Below, in pieces: positions 54,905-64,000 of a stretch of DNA of 64,000 bases. The DNA is from Bowmanella dokdonensis (GTDB taxonomy: Bacteria; Pseudomonadota; Gammaproteobacteria; Enterobacterales; Alteromonadaceae): assembly GCF_017254865.1 (NCBI RefSeq), contig NZ_JAFKCV010000001.1:1-64000 (forward strand), written 5' to 3'. The position numbers and the translations under genes are program-made. Positions within the stretch are counted from its first letter, which is position 1, and every line of letters starts with the position of its first letter. The notes under the pieces were generated by a model that saw only the letters and a list, made by a program, of their open reading frames with translations, ran no database searches and had not been told where the DNA came from.

Positions 54905-56125
54905 TTACAAGTTCACCATATTATTGAGAGCCAAAATGGGTTGCAGGATAGCCATGACGATAAACATGACGATCCCGGCCATGCTGACGATTAACAGAGG
55001 CTCGAAGACTTTCAGTGAGACACTGACGAGGGCCTCGAATTCCCTGTCCTGATTGTCGGCGGCCCGTGTCAGCATCTGCTGCAGTTCGCCGCTGCGCTCC
55101 CCCGACGCGATCATATGCATCATCATGGGGGGAAACATCCGGGTTTTTTCCAGTGAGGCACGCAGGCTGGAACCTTCCTTAACCCTTTCTGATGCTTCCA
55201 GCACCTCGTTGCGGATATGCAGGTTCTCCAGTACGCCGGCAGAAATCTTCATGCTCTCCAGCAGGGGCACGGCGCTGGAGGTCAGAATACTCAGCGTGCG
55301 GGCGAAGCGTGCCGTATTCAAGCCCCGGGACACCTTGCCCAACATGGGCAGGCGCAGTATAAGCCGGTGATAACGCAGTTTCAGCGCCGGTTGCTGCAAC
55401 AGTCGCTGGACAATAACGATCAACAGCAGGATAACCATGCCTGCGATCAGCACATAATCCTGCAGCCAGTCACTGATGGCGATCATGATGCGGGTGATAA
55501 GGGGCAGTTCCTGGCCCATGGTATCGAACTGACCGACGATCTTCGGCACCACCTGGGTGAGCAGGGCAATCACCACCAGCAGGGCAATGGTCAGCATCAG
55601 GCTGGGATAGATCAGGGCCTGGATAATCTGGCTGCGGGTTTGCTGGCGCTTTTCCGTGTAGTCTGCCAGGCGGTTGAGTACGGTGTCCAGGTGGCCGGAC
55701 TTTTCACCTGCAGCCACCATGGCCCGGTAAAGCTGGTCAAATACCTGGGGGAACTCGGCCATGGCATCCGCCAGGCCGTGACCTTCCACCACCTTGCTGC
55801 GCACGGCCATCATCATATTCTTGTGCTTGGCTTTCTCACACTGCTCGGCCACCGCCTGCAGGGCCTCCTCTATGGGCAGGGCCGATTCCACCAGGGTGGC
55901 CATTTGTCGGGTCAGCAGGGCCAATTCCGAGGCGGAAATACCCGTCTGGAACATCCGCCAGCCGCCGGCAGCGCGTTTTTCCCTCTCGGATACCGTATCC
56001 ACTTCAAGGGGTATCAGGCTCTGTTCACGAAGCAGTTGTCGGACTTGGCGGGGGTTATCGGCCTCCATCACACCGGATTTGTTACGACCGGCCTGATCCA
56101 TAGCCTTGTAGGCAAATGCTGCCAT
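54905..56125 (-). CDS. gspF: Type II secretion inner-membrane platform protein GspF
   Basis: A 406-residue polytopic protein with two cytoplasmic GspF domains and three helices (near 170-190, 220-240 and 375-400). MAAFAYKAMDQAGRNKSGVM at the N-terminus, and FPQVFDQLYRAMVAAGEKSG and its second copy MFPPMMMHMIASGERSG, are the repeated family signatures. Couples GspE ATP hydrolysis to pseudopilus assembly. Confidence 0.96.
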   Translation of the reverse strand: MAAFAYKAMDQAGRNKSGVMEADNPRQVRQLLREQSLIPLEVDTVSEREKRAAGGWRMFQTGISASELALLTRQMATLVESALPIEEALQAVAEQCEKAKHKNMMMAVRSKVVEGHGLADAMAEFPQVFDQLYRAMVAAGEKSGHLDTVLNRLADYTEKRQQTRSQIIQALIYPSLMLTIALLVVIALLTQVVPKIVGQFDTMGQELPLITRIMIAISDWLQDYVLIAGMVILLLIVIVQRLLQQPALKLRYHRLILRLPMLGKVSRGLNTARFARTLSILTSSAVPLLESMKISAGVLENLHIRNEVLEASERVKEGSSLRASLEKTRMFPPMMMHMIASGERSGELQQMLTRAADNQDREFEALVSVSLKVFEPLLIVSMAGIVMFIVMAILQPILALNNMVNL

Positions 56126-56150
56126 CAGTCATTGTTCCTTTGCATCTGAC

Positions 56151-57683
56151 CTAGTCCTCCCGGGTAACGCGCAGTACTTCTTCGAGTGCGGTAATGCCTT
56201 TGAGGACCTTCTTGCAGCCGTCGTCACGAATACTGGGATGGGACTGGCGGATATATTTCTCTATGGCTTGTTCGCCATGGCCGTTGTGGACCATTTCCCG
56301 GATCTCTTCGTCAACCAGCAACAGTTCATGTATGCCGGTCCGGCCGCGATAGCCGGTCTGGTTGCAGGCGGCGCAGCCTTTAGGCCGGTAGATGGGGTAT
56401 TCACTGGCTTTTTTTGCCTTGATGCCGAGAATTTCACATTCACGTTCCGAGGGCTCATGCTCTTCACGGCATTCGGTGCACAAGGTCCGCACCAGGCGCT
56501 GGGACAATACCGCCAGCAGACTGGATGAGAGAAGGAAGGGCTCGATGCCCATGTCTTCCAGGCGGGTAATGGCGCCGGATGCAGTGTTGGTGTGCAGGGT
56601 GGACAACACCAGGTGGCCGGTCAAACTGGCCTGCACGGCGATCTGAGCCGTTTCGAGATCGCGGATTTCACCCACCATGACCACATCCGGATCCTGGCGC
56701 AGTATGGCGCGCAGGCCGCGGGCAAAGGTCATATCCACCCGGCTGTTGACCTGAGTCTGGCCAATACCTTCCAAATCATACTCGATGGGATCCTCCACCG
56801 TCAGGATATTGCGATCCTTGGTGTTGATCTCCGTAAGGCCTGCATACAAGGTGGTGCTTTTGCCCGAACCGGTGGGACCGGTGACCAGGATAATGCCGTG
56901 GGGTTTCCTGATGAGTTCGGAAAAATGCAGGCGAATCTCTTTGGTCATGCCCAGATCGCTGAGATCCAGGTGTGCGGTGTTCTTGTCCAGCAGACGCAAC
57001 ACCACCCGCTCGCCGTGGCTGGAAGGCATGGTACTGACCCTCACATCCACCGCCCGTCCGGCGATACGCAGGGTGATACGGCCGTCCTGGGGCACCCGTT
57101 TCTCTGCGATATCCAGTTTGGCCATGACCTTGATTCGGGACACCAGCATGGAGGCCATTTTGCGGTTGGGGCGCAGGATTTCCCGCAGCACACCGTCCAC
57201 CCGGAAGCGCACCACCAGCCTTTTTTCAAAGGTCTCGATATGGATATCCGAGGCCCCCTCCTTGATGGCTTCCCCCAGCATGGCGTTGATGAGCTTGATG
57301 ATGGGGGCATCGTCTTCGCTATCCAGCAGATCTTCGGTTTCCGGCAACTCTTCGGCCAGGGTAAAGAGATCCCCCTCGTTGCCTATGTCTTCCATCAGTT
57401 GCTTGGCTTCGGAGGAGTCCCGCTGGAAGGCCTTGGTCAACAGGTTCTCGAAGCGTTCAGGGGGAATTTCCCGCAACTGGAACTCGCGACCGAGGAAGCG
57501 TCTGACCTCGGCAAAGATCTGAAAAGGGGTTTCGGCGGTATAGTACAGCAGCGGCGGCTGTTCGCTGGTATCCAGCAGCACCCTGTGGCGCTTGGCAAAG
57601 CCAAAGCCAAGCTGCCGGTGTTCAGACACCACCGCTTCTGGCTCGGCGGCCATCTGCTGCGGATCGATATGCTGCTCACTCAT
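56151..57683 (-). CDS. gspE: Type II secretion ATPase GspE
   Basis: A 510-residue hexameric cytoplasmic ATPase. N1E/N2E domains bind GspL. The ATPase domain shows Walker [16 protein letters not shown], the Asp box, Walker [13 protein letters not shown] and the His box. A zinc-binding CM domain has CTECREE and [11 protein letters not shown]. Start overlaps the gspD stop by one base (TGATG). Powers pseudopilin extraction from the membrane. Confidence 0.97.
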   Translation of the reverse strand: MSEQHIDPQQMAAEPEAVVSEHRQLGFGFAKRHRVLLDTSEQPPLLYYTAETPFQIFAEVRRFLGREFQLREIPPERFENLLTKAFQRDSSEAKQLMEDIGNEGDLFTLAEELPETEDLLDSEDDAPIIKLINAMLGEAIKEGASDIHIETFEKRLVVRFRVDGVLREILRPNRKMASMLVSRIKVMAKLDIAEKRVPQDGRITLRIAGRAVDVRVSTMPSSHGERVVLRLLDKNTAHLDLSDLGMTKEIRLHFSELIRKPHGIILVTGPTGSGKSTTLYAGLTEINTKDRNILTVEDPIEYDLEGIGQTQVNSRVDMTFARGLRAILRQDPDVVMVGEIRDLETAQIAVQASLTGHLVLSTLHTNTASGAITRLEDMGIEPFLLSSSLLAVLSQRLVRTLCTECREEHEPSERECEILGIKAKKASEYPIYRPKGCAACNQTGYRGRTGIHELLLVDEEIREMVHNGHGEQAIEKYIRQSHPSIRDDGCKKVLKGITALEEVLRVTRED

Positions 57684-59728
57684 CAGTCTTGCTTGTCCTT
57701 CGCTTCACCTGCCTGCTTCTTGTCCATATAGTCGTAGAAGCTGGGGGGCAGCGCCAGGGAGTCATCCCATTCTGGCAGCACCGGTGTGTCCGTAAAGGGC
57801 ATCAGGGGGATACCCCGGGCCTGACGATCCAACTGCTGGGCGCGGATAAAGTTGTACTTACGGTGGCTGATGGTATTCATGGTGACCCCGTCCTTGACGA
57901 TAGTGGGGCGCAGGAAGACCATCAGATTACGTTTGCGCTTGGAGGTGGATGTGGATTTGAACAGGTGGCCCAGCAGCGGAATATCACCCAGCAGCGGCAC
58001 CTTGGAGATGCTTTCCTGCACATCCTCGTCAATCAGGCCCCCTAGCACCACTGTACCGCCGTCATCCACCAGCACTGTGGTTTTCAGTTCGCGTTTATTG
58101 ATGGAGATATCCACCCCGGTGGTGCCACTGACACTGGAGACTTCCTGCTCGATGGTCAGTTGTACGGCAGTGCCTTCGTTGATCTGAGGGGTGACCTTGA
58201 GCTTGATACCTACCTCCTTGCGATCCACCGTCTGGAAGGGGTTGGCATTGTTGGAGCCGGTGGTGGACCCTGTGATAATCGGCACTTCCTGGCCGACGAT
58301 AAAGAAGGCTTCTTCGTTATCCATGGTGGTGATGTGCGGAGTTGCCAGTACATTGGAATTGGTGTCGGTACTCACCGCCTGCACTACTGCGCCCCAACCG
58401 TCCTTGACCACGCCGTACATGGCGCCGTTCAACCCGCCCAGCAGATTGGCCAGGGCGGTGAGATCCCCTTCGATGGTCTCCGTTGTTTGCACGGGCTCGC
58501 CATTGGCACTGATGACGGTCTTTTTCACTTCCCTGTCCTCGGCCTGCCGCAGCGCCACGCCCAGGGAGCCGATGGGGACTGTGCCGTTGGTAAACTGCTG
58601 GCCGCCGCCGTTCTCGCTGATCCATTGCACGCCCAACTGGGTGCCGTCTCCTTCGAACACTTCCACTATGATGGCTTCCACCTGCACCTGAGCCCGACGG
58701 ATATCCAACTGGCGGATGACCTCTTCCAGGGAGCGCAGCATATCCGGCTGAGCGGTGATCACCAGGGCATTGGAGTCAGGGTGGGCTTCGATGCTCACAT
58801 CCCGCTTGGAGCTGCGTCGTTGCGGTGTGGCGGCGCCCTGTTCCTCGGCCTGTATCCCGGCGCTGACCCCCTGCAATACCTTGACCAGATCTTCGGCCTT
58901 GGCGTATTTCAGATAGTGCACCCGCGTGTTGCCGTTGGTTTCCAGTTCGCTGTCCAGCCGTTCGATCAGGTTGATTAGTCGCTGCCTGGCCTTGATGTCG
59001 CCACTGACGATAATGCTGTTGGTACGATCATCCGCCACCACCCTCGGCTCGAGGATATCCGGCGCCTGTTTGGCACCCTGGGATTTATTGATGCTGTCGA
59101 CGATACGCACCATCTCGGATGCGGAGGCGTACTTCAGCTTGATTATATCCACTTCCTGGTCGCCGGCCTTATCCACCCGCTCGATGATTTCCACCAGACG
59201 GTTGACCACAGCGGCCCGGCCGGTGAGCAGCATCACATTGGACTGGTCGTAACTGACCACGTTACCGCCACCGGCCTGGTCGTTGAGTTGGCGCAGCAGC
59301 GGGGCCAACTCCCTGACCGACACATTGTAGACGGGGACCACCCGGGTGATCATTTCATCCCCGTCGAAGGGGGTGCCTTCAATCACCGGGATATTGGAGG
59401 TCTTGGCGTCCTTGTCGCGCACCACCTTGAGGACCCCGCTGGGCATTTCCACAACAGCAAAGCCGTAGACCTGCAGAACGTTGAGGAAAAACTGGTAATA
59501 CTGTTCCTCGGTGAGCAGATCATAGCTGCGTACGGTGATTTTACCCCGCACATTGGGGTCAACTATGATGGTCTTCTTCAGGTTTTTGCCGACGATATTG
59601 ATAAACTCATCGATGTCGGTGCCTTTGAAATTAGGCGAATACTCGGCTGCGGAAAGAGAGGCGGCCACCGCAAAAAAAGCAGCGCAGGCAGCGATGGAAA
59701 GATGAGAAAAAAGGCGGTTCAGCCTCAT
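57683..59728 (-). CDS. gspD: Type II secretion secretin GspD
   Basis: A 681-residue outer-membrane secretin with a signal peptide (cleaved after SLSAA). N0 to N3 domains run from [20 protein letters not shown] to about residue 330. The secretin core includes [14 protein letters not shown] and [10 protein letters not shown]. Start at 59728 follows AAGGAAC; a longer in-frame start at 59749 is discounted. Forms the 15-mer channel through which folded proteins leave. No pilotin gene is seen nearby. Confidence 0.96.
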   Translation of the reverse strand: MRLNRLFSHLSIAACAAFFAVAASLSAAEYSPNFKGTDIDEFINIVGKNLKKTIIVDPNVRGKITVRSYDLLTEEQYYQFFLNVLQVYGFAVVEMPSGVLKVVRDKDAKTSNIPVIEGTPFDGDEMITRVVPVYNVSVRELAPLLRQLNDQAGGGNVVSYDQSNVMLLTGRAAVVNRLVEIIERVDKAGDQEVDIIKLKYASASEMVRIVDSINKSQGAKQAPDILEPRVVADDRTNSIIVSGDIKARQRLINLIERLDSELETNGNTRVHYLKYAKAEDLVKVLQGVSAGIQAEEQGAATPQRRSSKRDVSIEAHPDSNALVITAQPDMLRSLEEVIRQLDIRRAQVQVEAIIVEVFEGDGTQLGVQWISENGGGQQFTNGTVPIGSLGVALRQAEDREVKKTVISANGEPVQTTETIEGDLTALANLLGGLNGAMYGVVKDGWGAVVQAVSTDTNSNVLATPHITTMDNEEAFFIVGQEVPIITGSTTGSNNANPFQTVDRKEVGIKLKVTPQINEGTAVQLTIEQEVSSVSGTTGVDISINKRELKTTVLVDDGGTVVLGGLIDEDVQESISKVPLLGDIPLLGHLFKSTSTSKRKRNLMVFLRPTIVKDGVTMNTISHRKYNFIRAQQLDRQARGIPLMPFTDTPVLPEWDDSLALPPSFYDYMDKKQAGEAKDKQD

Positions 59729-59738
59729 ATCAGGTTCC

Positions 59739-60650
59739 TTATAATTCACTATCGTCGGAGGGGAGATCCAGATACAGGGTTAAGAGTTCCCCTTCCCGGT
59801 CCACGGTTAACTGCAGGGATTCGGTTTCCCTGAGCATGGACATGGCTTCCACTGATTGCTGGATATCGGTCAGATCCAGGCCATTGATTTCGGTAACAAT
59901 ATCATTGGCCTGCAACCCGGCTGCCTGGAACAACGCGGGGTTGCGGCCGGGACTGACCCGGTATCCCTTGAGTTCTCCATCAACCATGTGCTGGCTGATG
60001 GCAATATAATCGGTAAAGTTGGCCGGCTGGGCCTGTAGCGCCTGGGTGGCTTCCACGGCTTCCTGGGACAGGGAGCGGCGTTCGAAGGCAGGAGCCGGAG
60101 CGCGTTTGGCCTCGGCGGCTGGACCCGACGGGGATTGCTTGAAGTCCACCCCGTCCAGCATCAGAGTCTCCGCCCGGGGGCCATTTTTGATGATAATCCT
60201 GTCCGGGTAGACTTCCTGTACCACGGCGTTCGTGCCATCCACTTTCTCGCCTATACCATAGGTATTCTGCTTGCCACGATTCTCTATGATAGCGGCGCCC
60301 CGATCCGGATTATCGCTGGCCACCACACCGGTCAGCGTCAGGTTCAGATCGGTCTGGGGGGCCTCTTCCACCACTACTTTGGGTTGGTTGGCCTGGGGTT
60401 TGCCAAACAGATCCAACTGCTGAATCCTGCGGATATCGGCGCTGGCTTTGGCCTGTGTCTCTACCGGGCTCAGGGTCGTTTGACTCTGCTGGGCCGTTTC
60501 GGGCACCGGCCAGAGTCGCCAAGTCAGGTCCGCGGCAAAAGCGATGAGATAGAGTCCGAGCAGGAGGCAGATCAGACGTATTATCTGCTCCTGGTACTGA
60601 CTCAAGCGAAACCAGACTTGCTGAATGTTATTATGATTAAAAGCTATCAC
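59739..60650 (-). CDS. gspC: Type II secretion protein GspC
   Basis: A 303-residue bitopic inner-membrane protein linking the platform to GspD. One helix near 25-42 (LICLLLGLYLIAFAADLTW) precedes a periplasmic HR domain (TDLNLTLTGVVASDNPDRGA) and a C-terminal PDZ domain (GYRVSPGRNPALFQAAGLQA). GTG start at 60650; no ATG is available in frame. First gene of the gsp operon, divergent from hslR. Ten bases before gspD. Confidence 0.95.
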   Translation of the reverse strand: MIAFNHNNIQQVWFRLSQYQEQIIRLICLLLGLYLIAFAADLTWRLWPVPETAQQSQTTLSPVETQAKASADIRRIQQLDLFGKPQANQPKVVVEEAPQTDLNLTLTGVVASDNPDRGAAIIENRGKQNTYGIGEKVDGTNAVVQEVYPDRIIIKNGPRAETLMLDGVDFKQSPSGPAAEAKRAPAPAFERRSLSQEAVEATQALQAQPANFTDYIAISQHMVDGELKGYRVSPGRNPALFQAAGLQANDIVTEINGLDLTDIQQSVEAMSMLRETESLQLTVDREGELLTLYLDLPSDDSEL

Positions 60651-60710
60651 GTCTGTGCCATGTTATCTGGTCGAGTGTAATCGGAAACGGGCTGTCGGGA
60701 CTTGGCGCGC

Positions 60711-60738
60711 TTGGTGGGAACTCGACCTGTGCTAAACT
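60711..60738 (+). promoter_or_regulatory. Putative hslR-hslO promoter
   Basis: TTGGTG (60711-60716) and TAAACT (60733-60738), 16 bases apart, with TG one base upstream of the -10 (extended -10). Lies 115 bases before the hslR start in the divergent gap with gspC. CCCATCAT at 60745-60752 recalls a heat-shock -10 but lacks a matching -35, so sigma-32 control is not claimed. Confidence 0.4.
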
Positions 60739-60853
60739 ATCCCGCCCATCATATCCAGTCATAAAAAGGGCCACAACTTTAATTCTGTGTCCGTGCCAGA
60801 AAAGGGCAGACAATCATAATAGCGAAAAGTTACCAATACATGTCATTTGAATC

Positions 60854-61258
60854 ATGAAAACCAACCAAAGCGAAAACAACCTGATCTCTGTGCGCCTGGA
60901 CAAGTGGCTTTGGGCTGCACGTTTTTTCAAGACACGGGCTCTGGCCAGGGAGGTGATCCAGGGCGGTAAGGTCCAGTATAACGGTCAGCGCAGCAAACCG
61001 AGCAAGACAGTGGAGCTCGGGGCAGTGATTAAAGTTCCCCAGGGCCAGGATATACGGGAGGTCCGGGTGCTCGAGGTCTATGATAAACGGCGCTCCGCTC
61101 CCCAGGCTCAAACCATGTACGAAGAGACGCCTGACAGTATCAGGCAGCGGGAAGCCAACGCCGAGGCGCGCAAGGCTGGCGCTCTCTATAGTCCCAGACC
61201 GGACCATAAACCGGACAAGAAACAGCGGCGTGACATCATCAGGTTCAAACATCAGTAG
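60854..61258 (+). CDS. hslR: Ribosome-associated heat shock protein Hsp15
   Basis: A 134-residue S4-domain RNA-binding protein. VRLDKWLWAARFFKTRALAR with the basic S4 helix and GGKVQYNGQRSKPSK give the fold; the tail is very basic. Hsp15 binds 50S subunits carrying nascent chains stalled after heat shock and helps recycle them. Followed by hslO after 108 bases, the usual hslR-hslO-pckA order. Confidence 0.94.
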   Translation: MKTNQSENNLISVRLDKWLWAARFFKTRALAREVIQGGKVQYNGQRSKPSKTVELGAVIKVPQGQDIREVRVLEVYDKRRSAPQAQTMYEETPDSIRQREANAEARKAGALYSPRPDHKPDKKQRRDIIRFKHQ

Positions 61259-61366
61259 ATGGGTGCTGACTGCATCCCCAATGTCGGGTATAACTGCGTT
61301 CATGGAGAGCCGTCCGCCCGGCCGATGAGCAGGCAGTCTGCCCCGGTCAATGAAGAGATTAGAATC

Positions 61367-62242
61367 ATGTCCCAACCCTATGATCTGCTTTATCGTTACC
61401 TGTTTACCGACAACCATGTGCGCGGAGAGCTGGTGCGGCTGGAAAACAGTTATGCGGCGGTGCTGGCCGCACAGGATTATCCGCCCCCTTTGCAACGCCT
61501 GATGGGGGAACTGATGGCTGCCAGTTCTTTGTTAACCGCCACCCTCAAATTTGAGGGTGACATCGCCGTGCAGTTACAGAGCGAAGGCCCGGTCAAATAT
61601 GCGGTGATCAATGGCACCCATAAGCAGGAACTGCGGGGAGTCGCACGCTGGGACGGGGATGTTCCGGAGGACTTTCCGGCCATGTTCAAAAAAGGGGTGA
61701 TGGCCATCACCATCACCCCTAAAGAAGGCGAGCGCTACCAGGGTATGGTGGCACTGGATAAGCCCAGCCTGGCAGAGTGTCTGGAGGCTTATTTTGCCCA
61801 GTCAGAACAGCTGGCGACCCGGGTGATCCTGATGACCCGCTCAGAACATACCCCGCCCAGGGCGGCCGGTTTGCTATTGCAGGTCTTGCCCGTGGCAGAG
61901 CATGCCAGGGAGGATTTTGAGCATCTTTCCCAGATCACCGACACCATCCGCCCAGACGAGCTTTTCGATCTGCCGGTCGAGCAGATACTGCACCGGCTTT
62001 ATCACCAGGAAGAGGTGGAACTTTTTCAGCCGCAGAATGTGTTGTTCAGATGCAGTTGCAGCCGGCAGCGAAGTGCCATGGCCCTGGCGTCGGTAGATAA
62101 ACAGGATCTGCTTGATATTGCTTCCCGGGAAGGGGGAGTGACCATCAACTGCCAGTATTGCCATGCAGAGTACCGTTTCGACGCCATAGATATTGAGGCC
62201 ATTCATGCCGGTCAGTACGGTCAACCCGGGCAGTTGAATTAA
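61367..62242 (+). CDS. hslO: Redox-regulated chaperone Hsp33
   Basis: A 291-residue holdase activated by oxidation. MSQPYDLLYRYLFTDNHVRG is the family N-terminus. The C-terminal zinc switch has the four cysteines of FRCSCSRQR and CQYCHAEYRF (CxC...CxxC). When oxidised, disulfides form, zinc leaves and the chaperone unfolds partly to bind clients. The frame stays open upstream to 61259, but the start at 61367 is clearly the family start. Confidence 0.95.
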   Translation: MSQPYDLLYRYLFTDNHVRGELVRLENSYAAVLAAQDYPPPLQRLMGELMAASSLLTATLKFEGDIAVQLQSEGPVKYAVINGTHKQELRGVARWDGDVPEDFPAMFKKGVMAITITPKEGERYQGMVALDKPSLAECLEAYFAQSEQLATRVILMTRSEHTPPRAAGLLLQVLPVAEHAREDFEHLSQITDTIRPDELFDLPVEQILHRLYHQEEVELFQPQNVLFRCSCSRQRSAMALASVDKQDLLDIASREGGVTINCQYCHAEYRFDAIDIEAIHAGQYGQPGQLN

Positions 62243-62280
62243 CCCAACCGGCATTTCTGATCTTTTTCCTGCAAATTTAT

Positions 62281-62357
62281 CCGGCTAAATGGCCGGAATC
62301 CGCATAACTATCCGTATAAACTGAAAGACTTTCAGAAAAATCCTGAAAGTCTTTCAG
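62281..62357 (+). promoter_or_regulatory. Palindrome cluster in the pckA upstream region
   Basis: Three elements: CCGGC-TAAATG-GCCGG (62281-62296); TATAAA (62315-62320), a possible -10; then CTGAAAGACTTTCAG (62321-62335) and its exact reverse complement CTGAAAGTCTTTCAG (62343-62357). Each of the two 15-mers is itself a palindrome around one central base, so they may be two tandem operator sites or one hairpin. They sit 120 bases before the pckA start and after hslO. No T-run follows, so a terminator is unlikely. Confidence 0.5.
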
Positions 62358-62476
62358 GATTGCGGAAAAAATCGCCATTCTCCCTACCTCTTCAGGCCAA
62401 GTTTAATGTATCATGCGCGGCAAATAACAATAATGAAACCACCTCTGAAAACTTTTGCCCTGGAGTTGTTTTGAAC

Positions 62477-64000
62477 ATGACCTCTGTACCCCCGAATCTG
62501 ATGGTAGACCTGAGCGCTGCCGAGCTGGTAGAGCAAGCCATACTGCGTCAGGAAGGCCATCTGGCGGCCAATGGCGCGCTGGTGGTGGAAACCGGTGCAC
62601 GCACCGGCCGCTCACCCAAGGATCGTTTTATCGTCAGGGAAGCCTCCACCGAGAACGAGATAGAATGGGGCGCCGTCAACCGCGCATTTGACGCCAATCA
62701 GTTTGATGCCCTGTGGCAGAAGGTTGAAACATATCTGATGGGTAAGCAGCATTTTATGTCGCATCTGGAAGTGGGCGCCGACCCTGAGCACTATCTGCCC
62801 CTGCAGGTGCGCACTGAGACCGCCTGGCATCAGTTGTTCGCCCATAACCTCTTTATCCGCCCCCGGCACTGGAACCAGGCGGGTAAGACTCCCTGGCAGA
62901 TCCTTAATGCGCCTGGCTTTGTCTGTGAGCCCGAGCGTGACGGTACCAACTCCGAAGGCTGCGTCATCATTAATTTCGCCCAGCGTAAGGTGCTGCTGGC
63001 CGGCATGCGTTATGCCGGTGAAATGAAAAAATCCATGTTCTCGGTACAGAACTTCCTGCTGCCGGGCAAAGACGTGCTGCCTATGCACTGCAGCGCCAAC
63101 GTCGGCGAGCAGGGCGATGTGACTCTGTTTTTCGGTCTGTCCGGCACCGGCAAGACGACTCTCTCTGCCGACCCTACCCGCTTCCTGATAGGCGATGACG
63201 AGCATGGTTGGGCACCGGGCTCGGTCTTCAATATCGAGGGCGGTTGCTACGCCAAGTGCATCGACCTGTCGAAAAAGAATGAACCGGTAATCTGGGAGGC
63301 TATCCGCTTTGGGGCGGTACTGGAAAATGTAGTATTGGATGATCACAAACATCCTGATTACCACGACAGCAGCCTGACCCAGAACAGTCGTGCTGCCTAT
63401 CCCCTTGAGCACATAGAAAAGCGGGAACTGGCCAATCGTGCCGGTGAACCCCAGGCCGTGGTCTTCCTGACCTGTGACGTGAGTGGTGTGTTGCCGCCGG
63501 TGTCCATCCTGTCCGAGCAGGCGGCGGCCTATCACTTCCTGTCCGGCTATACGGCCAAGGTGGGTTCCACCGAGATTGGCTCCACCGCCGCCATTGAATC
63601 CACCTTCTCCACCTGTTTCGGTGCGCCTTTCTTCCCCCGTCCCGCCGGTGTTTACGCCGAGTTGCTGATGAAGCGGGTGCGCGAATTCGGTTCCAAAGTG
63701 TATCTGGTCAATACGGGCTGGACAGGCGGTCCGTACGGCACGGGTAAGCGCTTCGATATCCCTACTACCCGCGCCATTATCGATGCCATCGTCAATAACA
63801 AGCTGGACGGGGTGGAAACCCAGCATTTGGAACAGTTGAATCTGGATGTACCGGTGGCAGTGCACGGTGTGGAAAGCAAATTGCTCAATCCCAGAAATAC
63901 CTGGGCCGACCAGGCTAAATACGACGAGTACGCCAGTCGCCTCGCAGCAGAGTTCCAGAAGAATTTTGCCAAGTATGAGGTATCAGAGGAGATTCGCCAG
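62477..64000 (+). CDS. pckA: Phosphoenolpyruvate carboxykinase (ATP), 3' end beyond the window
   Basis: 508 codons visible with no stop; family length is about 510-540, so only the last residues are missing. It converts oxaloacetate plus ATP to phosphoenolpyruvate, CO2 and ADP, the first committed step of gluconeogenesis. Kinase-1a P-loop [16 protein letters not shown], the metal motif [10 protein letters not shown], substrate motif [10 protein letters not shown] and [10 protein letters not shown] are all present. Start ATG at 62477; GGAG lies 11 bases upstream, slightly far. Palindromes upstream suggest dedicated transcriptional control. Confidence 0.96.
   Translation, partial: MTSVPPNLMVDLSAAELVEQAILRQEGHLAANGALVVETGARTGRSPKDRFIVREASTENEIEWGAVNRAFDANQFDALWQKVETYLMGKQHFMSHLEVGADPEHYLPLQVRTETAWHQLFAHNLFIRPRHWNQAGKTPWQILNAPGFVCEPERDGTNSEGCVIINFAQRKVLLAGMRYAGEMKKSMFSVQNFLLPGKDVLPMHCSANVGEQGDVTLFFGLSGTGKTTLSADPTRFLIGDDEHGWAPGSVFNIEGGCYAKCIDLSKKNEPVIWEAIRFGAVLENVVLDDHKHPDYHDSSLTQNSRAAYPLEHIEKRELANRAGEPQAVVFLTCDVSGVLPPVSILSEQAAAYHFLSGYTAKVGSTEIGSTAAIESTFSTCFGAPFFPRPAGVYAELLMKRVREFGSKVYLVNTGWTGGPYGTGKRFDIPTTRAIIDAIVNNKLDGVETQHLEQLNLDVPVAVHGVESKLLNPRNTWADQAKYDEYASRLAAEFQKNFAKYEVSEEIRQ

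Noticed and set aside
55217-56149. 310-codon open frame on the plus strand opposite gspF
   Set aside because: Antisense shadow; composition dominated by Gln and His, and it would run against a well-supported operon.
56592-57731. 379-codon open frame on the plus strand opposite gspE
   Set aside because: Mirror of gspE codons, rich in Gln, His and Gly as such shadows are; no start signal and no recognisable domain.
58160-58978. 272-codon open frame on the plus strand opposite gspD
   Set aside because: Shadow of the secretin gene; no independent evidence.
62612-63865. 417-codon open frame on the minus strand opposite pckA
   Set aside because: Antisense shadow of a highly conserved coding gene with GC-rich third positions; no ribosome site, low-complexity composition, no family resemblance.
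1-64000. CRISPR arrays, tRNA or rRNA genes, prophage and toxin-antitoxin or defence systems
   Set aside because: Looked for in all gaps by eye; gaps are short, no regularly spaced repeats, no cloverleaf-like GGTTC-AATCC pattern, and no genes of these classes.

Overview
The window is a dense, mostly housekeeping stretch of a gammaproteobacterial chromosome. Gene content and order point to the Alteromonadales (Alteromonas, Bowmanella, Lacimicrobium or Shewanella type relatives): Kdo kinase plus single-domain WaaA; ubiC-ubiA-plsB-lexA; slyX next to fkpA; yheV, yheS, yheT and yheU together; nudE and yrfG followed by a type II secretion operon; then hslR-hslO-pckA. This placement is from remembered gene order and protein resemblance, not from a search.

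Layout. 1-127: the tail of an IS3-family insertion sequence cut by the window edge. 271-4634: LPS inner-core genes (kdkA, a family 9 glycosyltransferase, waaA) around two tandem paralogous four-cysteine lipoproteins. 4864-8960: a tight three-gene operon of a small PstS-like periplasmic protein, an outer-membrane beta-barrel and a membrane GGDEF-EAL protein, the best candidate here for a poorly described signalling module. 9080-12463: kbl-tdh-glpE-glpG. 12542-17738: a FliL-like protein, ubiC-ubiA, plsB and lexA with two SOS boxes. 18238-26542: an aa3/caa3-type cytochrome c oxidase cluster (coxB, ctaD, ctaG, ctaE, SURF1, a CX3C protein, ctaA, ctaB, sco) with one small DUF2909-type gene on the opposite strand. 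26553-33896: polysaccharide deacetylase, dinF-type MATE transporter, nfuA, M14 peptidase, comF, bioH. 33977-35251: a small protein and a SprA-related putative metallopeptidase. 35318-39951: tex, a VOC protein, greB, a structured and apparently non-coding stretch ending in a strong terminator, and fkpA. 40239-46573: a WD40 lipoprotein, slyX, an FNT-family channel, yheV, yheS, a TIGR02444 protein, a 42-residue membrane protein, yheT and yheU. 46570-49273: yceI, cysQ, nudE, yrfG. 49340-60650: the complete gspC-to-gspN operon on the minus strand. 60854-64000: hslR, hslO and pckA, the last running off the right edge.

How it works together: LPS core assembly, the electron-transport chain from ubiquinone (ubiC, ubiA) to cytochrome oxidase with its heme A and copper assembly factors, phospholipid synthesis (plsB), SOS control (lexA), threonine catabolism, protein and RNA quality control (FkpA, Hsp15, Hsp33, GreB, Tex) and protein export (T2SS). 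I see no rRNA or tRNA gene, CRISPR array, prophage or toxin-antitoxin pair. Several genes appear to use TTG or GTG starts, chosen from Shine-Dalgarno position and family alignment.
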